A DNA stretch of 64,000 bases from Neoceratodus forsteri (GCA_016271365.2 CM057459.1:819947001-820011000), one strand, 5' to 3'; counted from the stretch's first letter, positions 22,609-32,803 are shown. Translations and numbers: made by a program. The notes: generated by a model from the letters alone, not told the origin.

Positions 22609-22837
22609 CCTATTTACACTATGTATCTCAATGCTGAAAGTATAAATAACCTGAATAAACTCTCTGGAAGCACACACTCTGAATACAGTTCAAAGAAAAA
22701 TGCTCTGCACTACAACTCTTAGGCAGTTTGCAATGCTAACTGAAGGTAAGTGTAATATTTCACACTTTGCTGCAGTTTGTTTTGTTGAACTTTAAGTAAG
22801 CAAACAGGCATGCTGTACAGTCTAAAGGGGATGATAC

Positions 22838-23040
22838 ATCATGTTCTAAAATGCTAATAATACTGCCCTCAGAGACAATGAGATTTCAACAATCAGAAAA
22901 TGGAGTCCCTCAAGACATTTAGCGGGGACTAGTATAAAAAGTGAAAATAAACTAAAGCAAACACATATTCACCCAACAGCTACAGGAACATAGTTGTCAA
23001 TACTGACAAACAAGCAAATAAAATTGATAAGATATGAAGG
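22838..23040 (-). repeat. right arm of the foldback element inside CR1 copy C
   Basis: Reverse-complement match to 20,569-20,735. Shared phrases are 'atgagatttcaacaa', 'aataaactaaagc', 'caacagctaca' and the terminal 'atatgaagg'. A stretch of about 45 bp near 22,987-23,030 has no counterpart in the left arm. CR1 copy C resumes just after 23,040. Confidence 0.7.
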
Positions 23041-23049
23041 TGTGATACT

Positions 23050-24250
23050 CCTTTTAGTCCTGCAGCCTCTCTGTGCATGTCTTATCCTCAATGTCTTGTA
23101 CCATCTTAGTTGCTCTGCACTGTATTGCCTGCACCTTGCTTCAGTCCCTTCTCATGTGTGGGCTTCAATATGCTGGGCAGTATTCCAGAAATGGCCTTAC
23201 CAGTGACCTGTACAATGGCAGAATTATCTCTCGCCTTCTGCTGCTTATCACCTTTTCTATTCAACCAAGCATTCTGTCTGTTCTGCTCACTACCATGTTG
23301 CAATGTGTAGATGTTTGTAGGGTCTGCAGTGTCATTACCGCTAAATACTTTTCTTTCATAGCGCCATCTAGCACCACCACTCCATCTCATATTGCACCCT
23401 TGGGTTCCTTCTCCTAATATGCATTACTTACATTTTCTAACACTGAAGTTCCACTGCCAAATCTTGAAGTAGCTCTCCAACATGCCCAGAGCCTCATGTA
23501 GCTCCTTTGTGCCTCTCTCCCTGTTTACACATGTACAGATCTTTGTATCATCTGCAAAGTTGCAGATCTTACCCTTGATACTTTCACTAATGTCACAGAT
23601 GAAAATAGTAGAGAGGACAGGACCCAGTACCAATCCTAGGGATACTCTGCTACTTACCGTCATTACTTCTGCAAACTCCCTAACGACTACCAACCCCTGT
23701 AATCTGCATCCCTACTAGCTGTCTATCTAATTTGCCATATTATTCTCTACACCTAGGTCCCTAATCTCTTTGACTGGCCCCCAATGGGGGACTGCAGCAA
23801 AGATCTTGCTGAAGTCAAAGTACACTACTGTATGTCATTTGCTTGCCACTTGTCTGCTTCTCTGGTTACCCAGTTGAAGAACTCAGACAGATCTGTTTGG
23901 CAAGACCTTCCCTTCTTGAATCCATACTCTTTGGGGGCCTGCAGACCATTTCTTTCTAGTATGTCTACCAGGTTCTCCCTCAGTAAAGACTCCATGATTT
24001 TTCCAACCACAGACATCAAGCTAACTGGCCAATAGTTCCCTGACTTATCCATCTTCCAACTGTTGTGTACAGAAATACTATCTGCTTTCCCCCAGGCCCA
24101 AGGGACCACCCATGTATTTAGAGAGCAATTTAAAGTGTCAACTAATTTCCCTGCTATAATCCATGCTGTCTCATGTAACTGTCTTGGGTGCAAGCCGTCA
24201 GGTGCCATAAATGTATCTTATTTTAATCCTGCTGGCTTTCCCAGCACCAT
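23050..24250 (-). pseudogene. CR1-like reverse transcriptase (copy C)
   Basis: Minus-strand frames 23,825-24,208, 23,424-23,693 and 23,106-23,390 carry the reverse transcriptase. 'APDGLHPRQL' marks the N-terminus, 'SVVGKIMESLL' and 'GRSCQTDLSEFFNW' follow, and 'KICNFADDTKICTCVN' at about 23,575-23,530 keeps both catalytic Asp residues. C-terminal blocks ('YWSPHMRRD', 'ATKMVQD') are readable near 23,160-23,100. The first catalytic Asp falls near a stop at about 23,825. Frameshifts separate the three parts. Confidence 0.85.
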
Positions 24251-24435
24251 TTTCTTTATTTACCAAACCTTCCCCCAGCATTTTTGATCCCCCCTTTCTA
24301 GCCCCACAACCTGGCAGTAGCTGATCCTTCTCTTTAATAAACAATGAGCAAAAAAGAGTGTTCCGTATCTTTGCCTTCCTCTTGTCCCCCCCTCCATTGC
24401 TCCTTTAGCCTAGTAATCTTATAAGTAGGTGAGCA

Positions 24436-24661
24436 CCTAAAATCTTCTCTTCCATTAGTTTCTTGGCCTGATGGGTAGGGGATCACTCCTTGAGATAAAG
24501 ATAGGTAAGTGTAGCTGTCCAGTAGTGTAGTAATGTAATCGAGAATGCACTATCCATTCCTTAAGGTCATATAAATGATAGCTGTCATTATATGCACTGC
24601 ATTTGTCTTCTATGAAAAAACAACTTTTGTTGATATTTCATCTATTTTGTGAAATTTTAGG
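24436..24661. other. no gene recognised
   Basis: Short AT-rich spacer with no recognised feature. Confidence 0.3.
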
Positions 24662-25440
24662 ACCATATTTTCAATATTAGGGTTTTTGGGATCCCACCTC
24701 AGGAACAATATCACTGTCATCTCATTACTCGGTCCCGAAAGGTGTTTTCACGGATGCTGTGCGGAATCACCTTTTGAGACTGATTAATGAAATGACAGTC
24801 CCAGTGTTCATGAGGGGAGGTCACAGAAAGCCCATGATGAAAATCTGGTGCAAAAAATCCAGAAAACAGCCATGTTACAAGCATGCATTGTGCAGTTTCT
24901 ACAAAGATCGTAACTTCATCAATTTTTAGTATTTTCACTCCTGATATTCAACATTGCCATTTTTTAAAACCTCCTCATGAACAGTACAGCTGTCATTTCT
25001 CACATTCTGCCCAAAATGTATTTTCGCACCTGTGGAGCAGAATGGCATATTCACTGTGCGAAATCAACTTTCGGAATGGATAAAAAAAATTACATTACTA
25101 GTGTTCATGAGGAGATTTCTCAAAAAGCCCATGTTAAAAATTTGTTTAAAAAAATTCCCTAAAATGGCCACATTATGAGTGTGCATCATGCAGTTTCTAC
25201 GCAAGCTTGTAACTTCACCAATTTTTCATATTTTCCCTCCTGATTTTCAATATTACCCTTTTCCACACCTCCTCATGAACAGTATACAGCTGTCATTTTT
25301 CACATCCTGCTCAAAACATAATTTCACTCCGGTGGTGCAGAATGGCATGTTCGCTGTGCAAACTCAACTTTCATGACAGATTAATGAAATGACAGTGACA
25401 TTGTTCATGAGATGGAGTCCCCAAAAGATCATGTTGAAAA
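24662..25440. repeat. tandem-palindromic repeat, about 298-bp period
   Basis: Two and a half units follow one another. 'cagtttct' recurs at 24,892 and 25,191, and 'cctcatgaacagta' at about 24,973 and 25,271 (spacing 298-299); an older partial unit lies at 24,662-24,890. Each unit also contains inverted sub-blocks: 'aatgacagt...gttcatgag' on one strand faces 'ctcatgaaca...ctgtcatt' on the other about 170 bp away. The same blocks, in inverted order, make up 51,290-51,860. No coding frame is supported. I do not recognise the family; a satellite or a foldback transposon are both possible. Confidence 0.8.
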
Positions 25441-25827
25441 CTCTGTGTGTCCATTGAATTGTGGCTGCCACGGTGTCTTTCAGCACCTCAAATACTAATC
25501 AAGATATGGATTTTTCGCTTTTTGTAGTTTAGTACCCATGGAGGTTTTGAAGCCATGATTACAATTGCAGTGGAATTTTTTCCATAGTTGCTATGGTTTC
25601 TGAGATTTTGCCAGATGAGTGTTGCAAGGGTTACTTTTCTTGACAATAGGGCTGCAGTATGTCCATGCTTATGTGTAAGTGGGAGTGCACAGCTTCTAGG
25701 CCCTGCACGCCCATTTATGCATATCATTATGCAACAATTTTTAGCGTGAGGGAAGCACAGGCCCCAGAGAGCCCGCGCTCCCACAACCACATACCAGCTA
25801 TTTTACATTTTCTCAAAAAGAAGGGAC
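25441..25827. other. no gene recognised
   Basis: The first 50 bp ('gttgaaaac' to 'gtgtctttcag') resembles the right edge of the related repeat at 51.85 kb. The rest is unassigned. Confidence 0.3.
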
Positions 25828-26196
25828 ATTCATTGCAAAAAACTATGTTACTGCATAAGTTAGGGGTTTTATTACAGCATCCAAAGCTGGAAAATTTGAC
25901 TTTAGGGTTACCAACCCTACCACTCCCCCACCTTCCACACTCCAACAGGCATTGGGGGGTGCCTTTGGGTCATTGGGCCTAACTCTCACCCCATTCTCCT
26001 ATATTGTGCCATCTCATCTTGTTTACACAAGGAATGTGGTGAGAGTTAGTCCTAATGACCCCAAGGCACATCCCGATGCCTGTTGGTGTGTGGAAGGTGG
26101 GGGAGTAGGGCTGATAACCCTAACGTAAAATTTCCCAACTTTGAAGCTTTAATAAAAAACCCAACTGATACATTAACGTAGATTTTTGCAATGAAT
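25828..26196. mobile_element. 369-bp hairpin (foldback) element
   Basis: Arms of about 165 bp (25,828-25,994 and 26,036-26,196) are inverted copies with a loop of about 40 bp. The termini are 'attcattgcaaaaaac' on the left and 'gatttttgcaatgaat' on the right. Inner paired phrases are 'cacccccaatgcctgttgg'-like blocks and 'taggcctaactctcacc' versus 'ggtgagagttagtccta'. A (TA)n tract directly follows the right end, suggesting a TA-rich target. No open frame is meaningful. Probably a palindromic MITE; superfamily unknown. Confidence 0.8.
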
Positions 26197-26218
26197 ATAT
26201 ATATATATATATAATATA

Positions 26219-26256
<38 letters not shown>

Positions 26257-26310
26257 TATACTGTATGTGTATGTGTATATGTCTATATCTATATTATATA
26301 TATATCCATT
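26197..26310. repeat. (TA)n-rich microsatellite
   Basis: About 115 bp of TA units broken by 'cagtatactgtatgtgta' and TCTA units. Confidence 0.95.
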
Positions 26311-27332
26311 TATCTATATACTGTAGAACTAAAATATTTCACTATCATTTTATTTTCACTATATTCACTGATATAGCTTAATACACAAAAATAAAGAGAT
26401 AGTGAACTATATTTTAAGTGAAATAGTATTACAGCATAATTGCCATGCAATAAGAATGACGAGCCAAGCCACAAAGCCCACAATGTTTTTTTTACAGTAG
26501 TAAAATAACAGCAATGCCTAAAAATTATTTAAATACTCCCTGCCCATCCTGTATTCCTTGTTACGGTCCTCCTTGTTTTTCATTGTCCCAACTTGGGCAC
26601 CCACCCCATACACCGAAAAACTCTGCCCCCCCCGTGCTTGCAGTAGCCACATCTGACCATCCAAACTCATCCCTGATCCCAGATGTTTCGGCCTGCCATC
26701 CAGTTCCTTAGTTGTCTGAAATTCACCTTCTGGTACTGAGGGCCTGCCTCTGCCCCGTAATTGTCCACCCCCTCCCTGGAATGGCACCACACCATGCAAC
26801 TGCACCCACTCCACTTGGCATGCTCCCACCCTCTCCCCCGTGGCCTATTGGGGCCCTCATCCCACTTGGCTGTACTCCCAAAAACAATGGAGCTCCGTGC
26901 TCTTCCTAACAATGCACTGGAGTTCACTAGCGATGCTCCCCTAAATGCTCGGCCCAAGGAATTTTACAAACCAGGACACCGGATGGTTATCCTAGACCTA
27001 GTCAAGTGAATGGGTGCCTGTTATGGAAAATACCTCAGGGGACAACTTTCAACATAGCGGTAAGCCCACACCTGGCTTTATGAGCCTAACCCTGGAAGAA
27101 CCTTTTTTTCTTTTTTGCAACAACTAGGCCTGTACTGTTCCAAGAACTCTGGTTGTCCCAATCTTTGGCCCACCATGCTCCCACACTCAAAATAAACCCA
27201 CCACCACAGCTTGACCCTAACCATACCGTGAAAAAGTTAATTTTTTGTTACAAGCGAATCGCGAATATCTGTGCGCTAATATCTGACCAAAACCACAAAA
27301 ATGTTGGCACGCTAAATATATTAGTGCTACAG

Positions 27333-27336
<4 letters not shown>
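26311..27336. other. no gene recognised
   Basis: 26,311-26,510 is AT-rich; 26,520-27,130 is Cys/Pro-codon rich on both strands with open frames of up to 103 codons (26,518-26,829, minus). None shows a domain, and the two strands are equally open, which argues against coding. A 'gcgaatcgcgaatatctgtg' stretch near 27,256 is unexplained. Confidence 0.3.
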
Positions 27337-27369
<33 letters not shown>

Positions 27370-27400
27370 ATATACATGTATATACATGTATATATATATT
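27337..27400. repeat. (TA)n microsatellite
   Basis: About 64 bp of TA units with two 'tacatgta' interruptions. Confidence 0.95.
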
Positions 27401-27663
27401 TGAAATTAGAAATAATCCAGATTTAGCTGAACAGCAGATTCAGATCAGTAAGAAATATTCTATACAATTACGTGACACATGGCAGTTGAGGAGTAGATCA
27501 TTCTTCAGTGGGATGAGTAAAAGTGTATGAGGAGATCCTGAAAATTTAGCATTATGAATATAACCTAGCAGCTGGAACTACCTGAAGAGTGGTTTGCAAT
27601 AAGTGATTTAAAGACAGTGAAATAAACTTAGTTGTCTATAACTCTGCTGTCAGTTGAGGTACA

Positions 27664-28012
27664 TATGCATTCTACACATCAGCCAGCACCAGCCACCGAA
27701 AGGGTAAAGATCATAAATTCAACTCTAATCTAACATCCAAGCTGAAGTAAGGAGTGTTTTCTGTGATTGGGAAGCCAAGGAAAGGTCACAGAAGAAAGTT
27801 GTTTGGCAGGTGTTGTTTGCTTGCTTCTCACACTCACTGAAGCTTTACTAGGAAAGGTAATAAGGCTCCCTGCATAGTAGATGAGACATGGTGTAACAGG
27901 CGGTTTAGGGTTTCTTCTTTCCATTTTCAGCTGAATAATTTTGGACTCTTACCTGCTATCAGCTTGATTCCTTTGTTCCAGGCAGCATCACTGGGAGGGT
28001 CACATGACTAGC
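27664..28012. repeat. dispersed repeat A, copy 1
   Basis: About 350 bp that matches 36,300-36,665 at roughly 75-80% by eye. Shared phrases are 'ctgaagtaag', 'gtgattgggaag', 'agaaagttgttt', 'ctcactgaagct', 'cagtttaggg' versus 'ggtttagggtt', 'gcttgattcctttgttc' and 'ggagggtcac'. No open frame is shared between the copies. No terminal repeats or tail were recognised, so the class is unknown. Confidence 0.75.
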
Positions 28013-28478
28013 ACTGACCTACCAGAGGACAAACCGAGAAGCAGCATCAGTATTAACAATCTCCGATCAGAGCCAATATGGTTGTGGAGAACTTTTGGAA
28101 TGCTTTTACCCTTTATTTCTAAAGAATTTGGACAATGTAGATTTGTGGAGAGGCAGTTTCAATGTGGAATTCCTTTTTACACATTTTTACAATGTGTTTT
28201 CTTAGAATATGCCTGCTGATTGTTATATATTTAGCCTGGATGGTTCACAGAAGAAATGGCATGCATCTTATTTTCTGTGGGGCTCTACTTCTACACAATA
28301 TTATGCTGCATTGTGTAAAACCAGAACACACTGAAAACAATATTTCACATCTGGGGGGGGGGGGGCATAATAAGTGCCAGACCGATGCACAAGCAGAAAG
28401 ATGCATTGCGCAAAAAGGGTGCAGCGGTCGGCACTGATGCAATATTCAAAGAGAATACTCCACTGGTACAGGGTGTGC
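28013..28478. other. no gene recognised
   Basis: Holds 'cagagccaatatggttgtgg' at 28,070, a near match to the left terminus of the insertion at 15,414, and a G12 run near 28,355. Otherwise unassigned. Confidence 0.3.
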
Positions 28479-28630
28479 GTACAGTGAAGCCCACCAGGAT
28501 GAAGTGCAGGGTGCAGATGTCTGCAGTTAGAGTTACTGCAGCAAACAATGCAGTTTCAATGTGAGTTAATCCATTTTGTCATTCAGTAAACCTGTGACAC
28601 TGCACTTCATCCTGGCTGGCTTCATTGTAC
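28479..28630. mobile_element. hairpin element
   Basis: Inverted ends 'gtacagtgaagccc' (28,479) and 'ggcttcattgtac' (ends 28,630) extend inward through 'aggatgaagtgcag' and 'ctgcacttcatcct'. The inner sequence 'ttcagtaaacctgtgacact' matches 'atgcagtaaactgtggcatt' in the hairpin at 30,916-31,202, so the two belong to one family. The C-A-G-T-G start is like Tc1/mariner termini. Confidence 0.65.
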
Positions 28631-28751
28631 CTGTTGAAAACATGACCCTGGATGGAAGTCACAGTGCAATCAGCTGCTAAGTCAGGTGCATCCAGGGTGA
28701 CCCCAACTGAAAACCTTCCGGGGGAATGCGTGGCACATACCAGTATGCACC
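28631..28751. other. spacer
   Basis: Short unassigned spacer with 'tggatgcacctg'-like inverted phrases ('ccctggatgg' and 'ccagggtg'). Confidence 0.2.
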
Positions 28752-30332
28752 ACAGGCCCCATGGGCGATATTCAGCCCACGAATGAAAATGAACTAATTG
28801 AGCATGCAGGGTGCAAAGGGGCCTTATGCATGCTCATTACCAGCTCATTTGCATGTTGGCACAGGGATGAATGCACTAGAGCAGCTCTCGCCCCAAGCCC
28901 TGACCCTAATCGCTCCCATGTAGGACAGGTCCTGAAGTCTCCAGTGGTAAAGTGATAACTCCCCCCCCCCACCCATTCCACCAGCTCTGATCATACATCG
29001 GAATCTAGGTTCTATAATTTCTGTACTGTATGGACCATGATACCATCCCTGATTGCACCTGAATACACCTACAGTCCATGTCCATAGTGTAGTGGCCCCT
29101 GCTCCCCCTCAACAGTGTAGAGACACCCCCTCCCTGCCCCCTCAGCCCATCCCATTGCAATGACTAGCTCTGTGATGGGATTGTACCACTGTATCAGAGG
29201 GTGGCAGAGCACTCACAGTAGGATGTTGGAATGTATTATACGTAGGTACGAGCTGTGTGCTTTTGATAATGCCCAGTGGTCATACACCTCAGGCACTCGC
29301 TTCTGGATACATCATCCCAGTGTCACCGCACTGCTCAGTACGAGTGACAACCAATGCTGTACCCACTCACACAGGTCCCAAAACAGGCATGTTACAGCTG
29401 ACCTCCCATTCATTTGTACAATTGGGAAATTGTGGATGAACTATCCATATCCCGAAGCATACGCTGCAAATGGCATTGCAGGATACTGCACCCCATGGCC
29501 CCGGGACACCTCAGCAGTCCAAGGGTGGCATATTACACAGGGGAGCGGTGGAGAGTGTGGCCTTGCAGTGATGTATGACAGCAGGAAGATACAGCATCAG
29601 CAAGGCATGCATTGGAGGTATGTAAATTCCCTCTTACAGTTTGCCAGGGACATACACATGGCTGCATACACTGGTGGGTCCATAGCGTGTGTGGTGCCCC
29701 AATGCATGGTACAGCCAGTTGGGTCATTCCTAAGTGCAGGTCCCCAGCCTGGGTTCAGTGCAGTCAACAGCTGGCCATGGCAGGGTGTGGAGGGCAGTGC
29801 CAGTCTTTGCAACAGGTCGGGTATGGGGAGAGTGAGGGTGTCTGCGTACAGCAGTGGTGGGTGGGGGTCCTCTATGCTATGGATATGGGCCATGATTTCC
29901 TCTGGTGTGATCAAGTCTGGGGGGCCCTTCACTATGGAGCTCTTCAGGGATGGAATTGGATAGATTGGGAATGGAAAGGCTTCCTCTAGTCAACCAGGGC
30001 TGCCAGGCTGCTGTGCAACTGGGTGCACATCTACATCCTGCCTGTGGGTGGCTGGCCAGGTTAGCTCAGCTATTCATGGCCTAACTGTGGATTGAGGTGG
30101 TCTGGACTGTGAAGGGCTCATTCCCACTGAATATGCCACAGCATGGCATATGAATGGGAATGCCCTCTAGACTTGCCTGGCATACCATTTGTGTGTGCGC
30201 TGGTCCATTCCCTTGTGGTCGGTGCATCCCACATGTTTGAATATCACACTGCTGCACATTGTTGGAGTTGCATAGTACATGTCCCTTTTCTGGCTGGATG
30301 CGCTGGGCATATCCTTTGAATATGGGGGCCCT
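28752..30332. mobile_element. putative PIF/Harbinger-like non-autonomous element
   Basis: The left end 'aggccccatgggcgatattc' and the reverse complement of the right end 'agggcccccatattcaaagg' align as degenerate terminal inverted repeats containing G-G-C-C and A-T-A-T-T-C-A. This resembles the better-preserved element at 32,804-34,587. Length is about 1.6 kb. No target-site duplication was resolved. The interior is rich in 'catgca' and 'gcatgc' phrases and holds a long unrecognised open frame. No DDE transposase or Myb-like domain was recognised on either strand. The superfamily call rests only on the ends. Confidence 0.45.
29160..29963 (+). CDS. unrecognised 267-codon open frame in a DNA repeat
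   Basis: The longest non-LINE open frame in the window. The translation is rich in Ser, Gly, Trp, Cys and His ('RYELCAFDNAQW' near residue 29, 'GYCTPWPRDTSAVQGWHITQ' near 107-126). It has no signal peptide, no clear membrane span and no domain I recognise. A minus-strand frame at 29,597-29,932 overlaps it, so the stretch is open on both strands, which weakens the coding case. It lies wholly inside the putative Harbinger-like element. It could be a relic transposon protein or a chance frame in GC-balanced DNA. Confidence 0.2.
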   Translation: MTSSVMGLYHCIRGWQSTHSRMLECIIRRYELCAFDNAQWSYTSGTRFWIHHPSVTALLSTSDNQCCTHSHRSQNRHVTADLPFICTIGKLWMNYPYPEAYAANGIAGYCTPWPRDTSAVQGWHITQGSGGECGLAVMYDSRKIQHQQGMHWRYVNSLLQFARDIHMAAYTGGSIACVVPQCMVQPVGSFLSAGPQPGFSAVNSWPWQGVEGSASLCNRSGMGRVRVSAYSSGGWGSSMLWIWAMISSGVIKSGGPFTMELFRDGIG

Positions 30333-30915
30333 GGACTAGGTTCCCTGAATAAATGCATTATAAATATGGTAAAATCATGACCCCCACTGAAAACAAGATA
30401 TTGCATCTAATATTGGACAGCCTAAGTAAATACAGTGCAAAAATGTTTAAATGAAGATCCATATTACAATGAGATGTAACATCTCCCCTGCCCTATCCAG
30501 GATACAAAATATAGGATAAAAAATATCCATTGCTCCCAGATCCAAATGACCATTTCCCTGTAAGAAGCCCTCATTTTCCCTGTGCTTTCCCCACAGTGGC
30601 AGAATCAAATCAATGTAGATTTTTCCATAAGACACCGATTCCTTATTTATGACTTTGTTCTTTATTTATTATATCAGCAGCCTTTAATCAGGAAAAGAGC
30701 TTTGTATTACATGTCAAGATGGCCTTTGAATTATTTGAATTTACATGGTATGCATAAGGCACAATGGGGGATTATACGAAATAACAAATATCACACTCAT
30801 TATTTCATGAACTATACTCAATATTAGTAATCACAAGTCAGACAATCTTTCTAAATATACTAGTAATGGCTGTAAATAAATTTATTGCAATTAGAGACAT
30901 TTTCCTATTTATATA
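30333..30915. other. no gene recognised
   Basis: AT-rich; a phrase at 30,378 ('gacccccactgaaaacaaga') echoes 'gaccccaactgaaaacc' at 28,700. No frame supported. Confidence 0.3.
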
Positions 30916-31202
30916 CAGTGGCATCCCCCAAGATGAATCGCACTTTTAATGCACTCTGCAGTATGCTGCAGCAGACCTACTGAATAAAGCAATGTCATTT
31001 CAATGGCAATTAGTCCCTCTGTCATGCAGTAAACTGTGGCATTCACTTCATCCTGGCACTGGCAGTGTCACATTTTCCTGAATGACAAAGGGGACTAATT
31101 ATCGTTGAAATTACATTGCTTTATTTAGTAGGTCTTCTGCAGCATTCTGCAGAGTTGCTGAATAATGCTGCAGCATTGTGTTTCTTCCTGGGGGATGCCA
31201 CT
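30916..31202. mobile_element. 287-bp hairpin element, Tc1/mariner-like ends
   Basis: Terminal inverted repeats 'cagtggcatccccca' at the left and 'tgggggatgccact' at the right bound arms of about 135 bp. The arms pair through 'cagacctactgaataaagca' versus 'tgctttatttagtaggtct' and 'ggcaattagtccc' versus 'ggggactaattatc'. The left end follows 'tata' and the right end is followed by 'atgcata' and a TA run, consistent with TA target choice. It is related to 28,479-28,630 by its centre. No coding capacity. The superfamily is inferred from the C-A-G-T-G start only. Confidence 0.75.
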
Positions 31203-31205
31203 ATG

Positions 31206-31222
31206 CATATATATATATATAT
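31206..31222. repeat. short (TA)n tract
   Basis: About eight TA units between two hairpin elements. Confidence 0.9.
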
Positions 31223-31227
31223 GTGTG

Positions 31228-31387
31228 TGATACACGATGGGCATGAGTGTGATATGGCAAACATCGTCACTCCTGCAGAGTGAGCTCTGGCTATCTCACG
31301 AGTGCCAAAGGCACAAGTGAGATATCCAGTGCTCACGATGCAGGAGTGACAATATTTGCCATAGCACACGATCTGACCATCATGTAT
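31228..31387. mobile_element. 160-bp near-perfect hairpin
   Basis: Arms 31,228-31,306 and 31,310-31,387 are inverted copies with a 3-base loop 'aaa'. Paired phrases are 'gtcactcctgca' with 'tgcaggagtgac', 'atctcacgagtgcc' with 'ggcacaagtgagat', and 'gatacacgatgg' with 'ccatcatgtat'. Part of the terminal phrase ('gatgatacacgg') recurs at 32,153 downstream of the tandem array. RNA from either strand would fold into a long stem. Probably a miniature DNA element of unknown family. Confidence 0.8.
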
Positions 31388-31519
31388 TCAATATATACAA
31401 TAGGGCCAAGAGTTTTGAAGTTTTGTTATGCTGTCTTGTTTTCTGTTCCTATTTATGTGTTTGCTCATTCTGTGTGTGAGTTTTTCTGAATGGGTTGGCA
31501 GTGTTATAAACTCTGGGAG

Positions 31520-32010
31520 ACACATAAGTGTGTTTTGCAATGCTAAATAAGTTAGTTTCAGGTAGCAGTGAGAAACATAATTTTGTGAGGCTGCATTGTT
31601 TGGAAGTCTGGCTGCAGTGAAGCTGAGAGCATCACAGTGATTGTAATTAGCTGAGAGGCAGAGTGTCAGATCAGCTGATACTGTTTTCAGTGGTAATTAA
31701 GTTAGCTGCAGGCAGAATGCAGAGTGTTCTGTGAAATTGTGCTCTTTAGGATTCTGGCTGCAGTCAAGCTCACAGTATCACAGTAATTGTAATGGGTGAG
31801 AATCAGAGTTTGAGGAACAATGTGAGAGTGTGTTTCAGTGGTAATTGAGTTAGCTGCAGGCAGTAGTTTAGACTGTTCTGTGAAGCTGTGCTGTTTAGAA
31901 TTCTGGCTGCAGTCACAGTAATGAGCTGGAAGTTGGTGGGGGGGATAGGTGTGTTTTGCAATGCTCACTGAGTTAGCTGTAGGCAGCAGTGAGACCTCTG
32001 AAGTAGTTTT
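31520..32010. repeat. about 150-bp tandem repeat, 3.3 copies
   Basis: Units are marked by '(a)agttagctgcaggcag' at about 31,699 and 31,848 and by the related 'aagttagtttcaggtagc' at 31,549 and 'gagttagctgtaggcagc' at 31,970. Each unit continues with '(t)tctggctgcagt' and 'tcacagt'. Spacings are about 151, 148 and 122 bp. The last unit is shortened. Copies are 70-80% alike by eye. No frame persists across units. Confidence 0.8.
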
Positions 32011-32316
<306 letters not shown>

Positions 32317-32670
32317 CAAATGTTATTTTTGCATTTTATAGTTGTTAGTTTACAGACAAATTCTCATAGACTGTTTTCTATCCACCTTTTGGAATTTTGA
32401 ATGAGTTAAATAAATAAATAAATGTTATTTTCTTCAAGGCCCTGATCCAGCAACTCAATAAATACACACTCAGTACATAATATTATAAAATGACAAAAAA
32501 TAGTCTTCTGTTTCTGGTTGTTTGGTCAGGAATTTTTTAAATGGTATAGTTATATACCAGTGTCTTGCAAGTTCCCCAGGAAGATCTCTGACATTTCAGG
32601 AATAATGTCAATATGAAACTTCTAAAAATACAAAAATAATAATATAGAAAAAAACAAAAGGGAACTTACA
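32317..32670. other. no gene recognised
   Basis: AT-rich, with a short (TAAA)n run at about 32,407-32,423 that could be an old LINE tail. Confidence 0.3.
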
Positions 32671-32743
32671 AGCTGAAATGGGCAGACTGGGTGTGCCAAA
32701 GGCCCATATTTTCTGACAGTGTCTATGTAGCTATGTATGTAAA
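32671..32743 (+). mobile_element. CR1-like 3' tail fragment
   Basis: 'aaatgggcagactgggtgtg' followed by 'gtctatgtagctatgtatg' is a degenerate CR1 tail of the type seen at 14.5 kb. Only the last 70 bp remains. Confidence 0.6.
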
Positions 32744-32803
32744 CAATAATTTTTCTCCTAATAAATGGCATGATCATTTTCATTCTCAAAAATAGCACGT
32801 TAT

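Larger units (their letters stand above)
20116..24435 (-). mobile_element. CR1-like LINE, copy C, split by a foldback element
   Basis: A minus-strand CR1 copy whose 3' tail lies at 20,116 ('atacatagatacatagaagt') and whose 5' side reaches about 24,435 in the linker ahead of the reverse transcriptase. It is interrupted from about 20,569 to 23,040 by a foldback unit that also contains an L2-like LINE. The two CR1 parts are collinear: the right part ends near the 'ERLQD' block and the left part resumes with 'MTETSK' and the terminal tail. The endonuclease and ORF1 are absent, so the copy is 5'-truncated. Confidence 0.85.

Noticed and set aside
26518..26957. Minus-strand frames of 103 and 96 codons
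   Set aside because: The region is open on both strands in several frames with biased composition, and no domain is visible.
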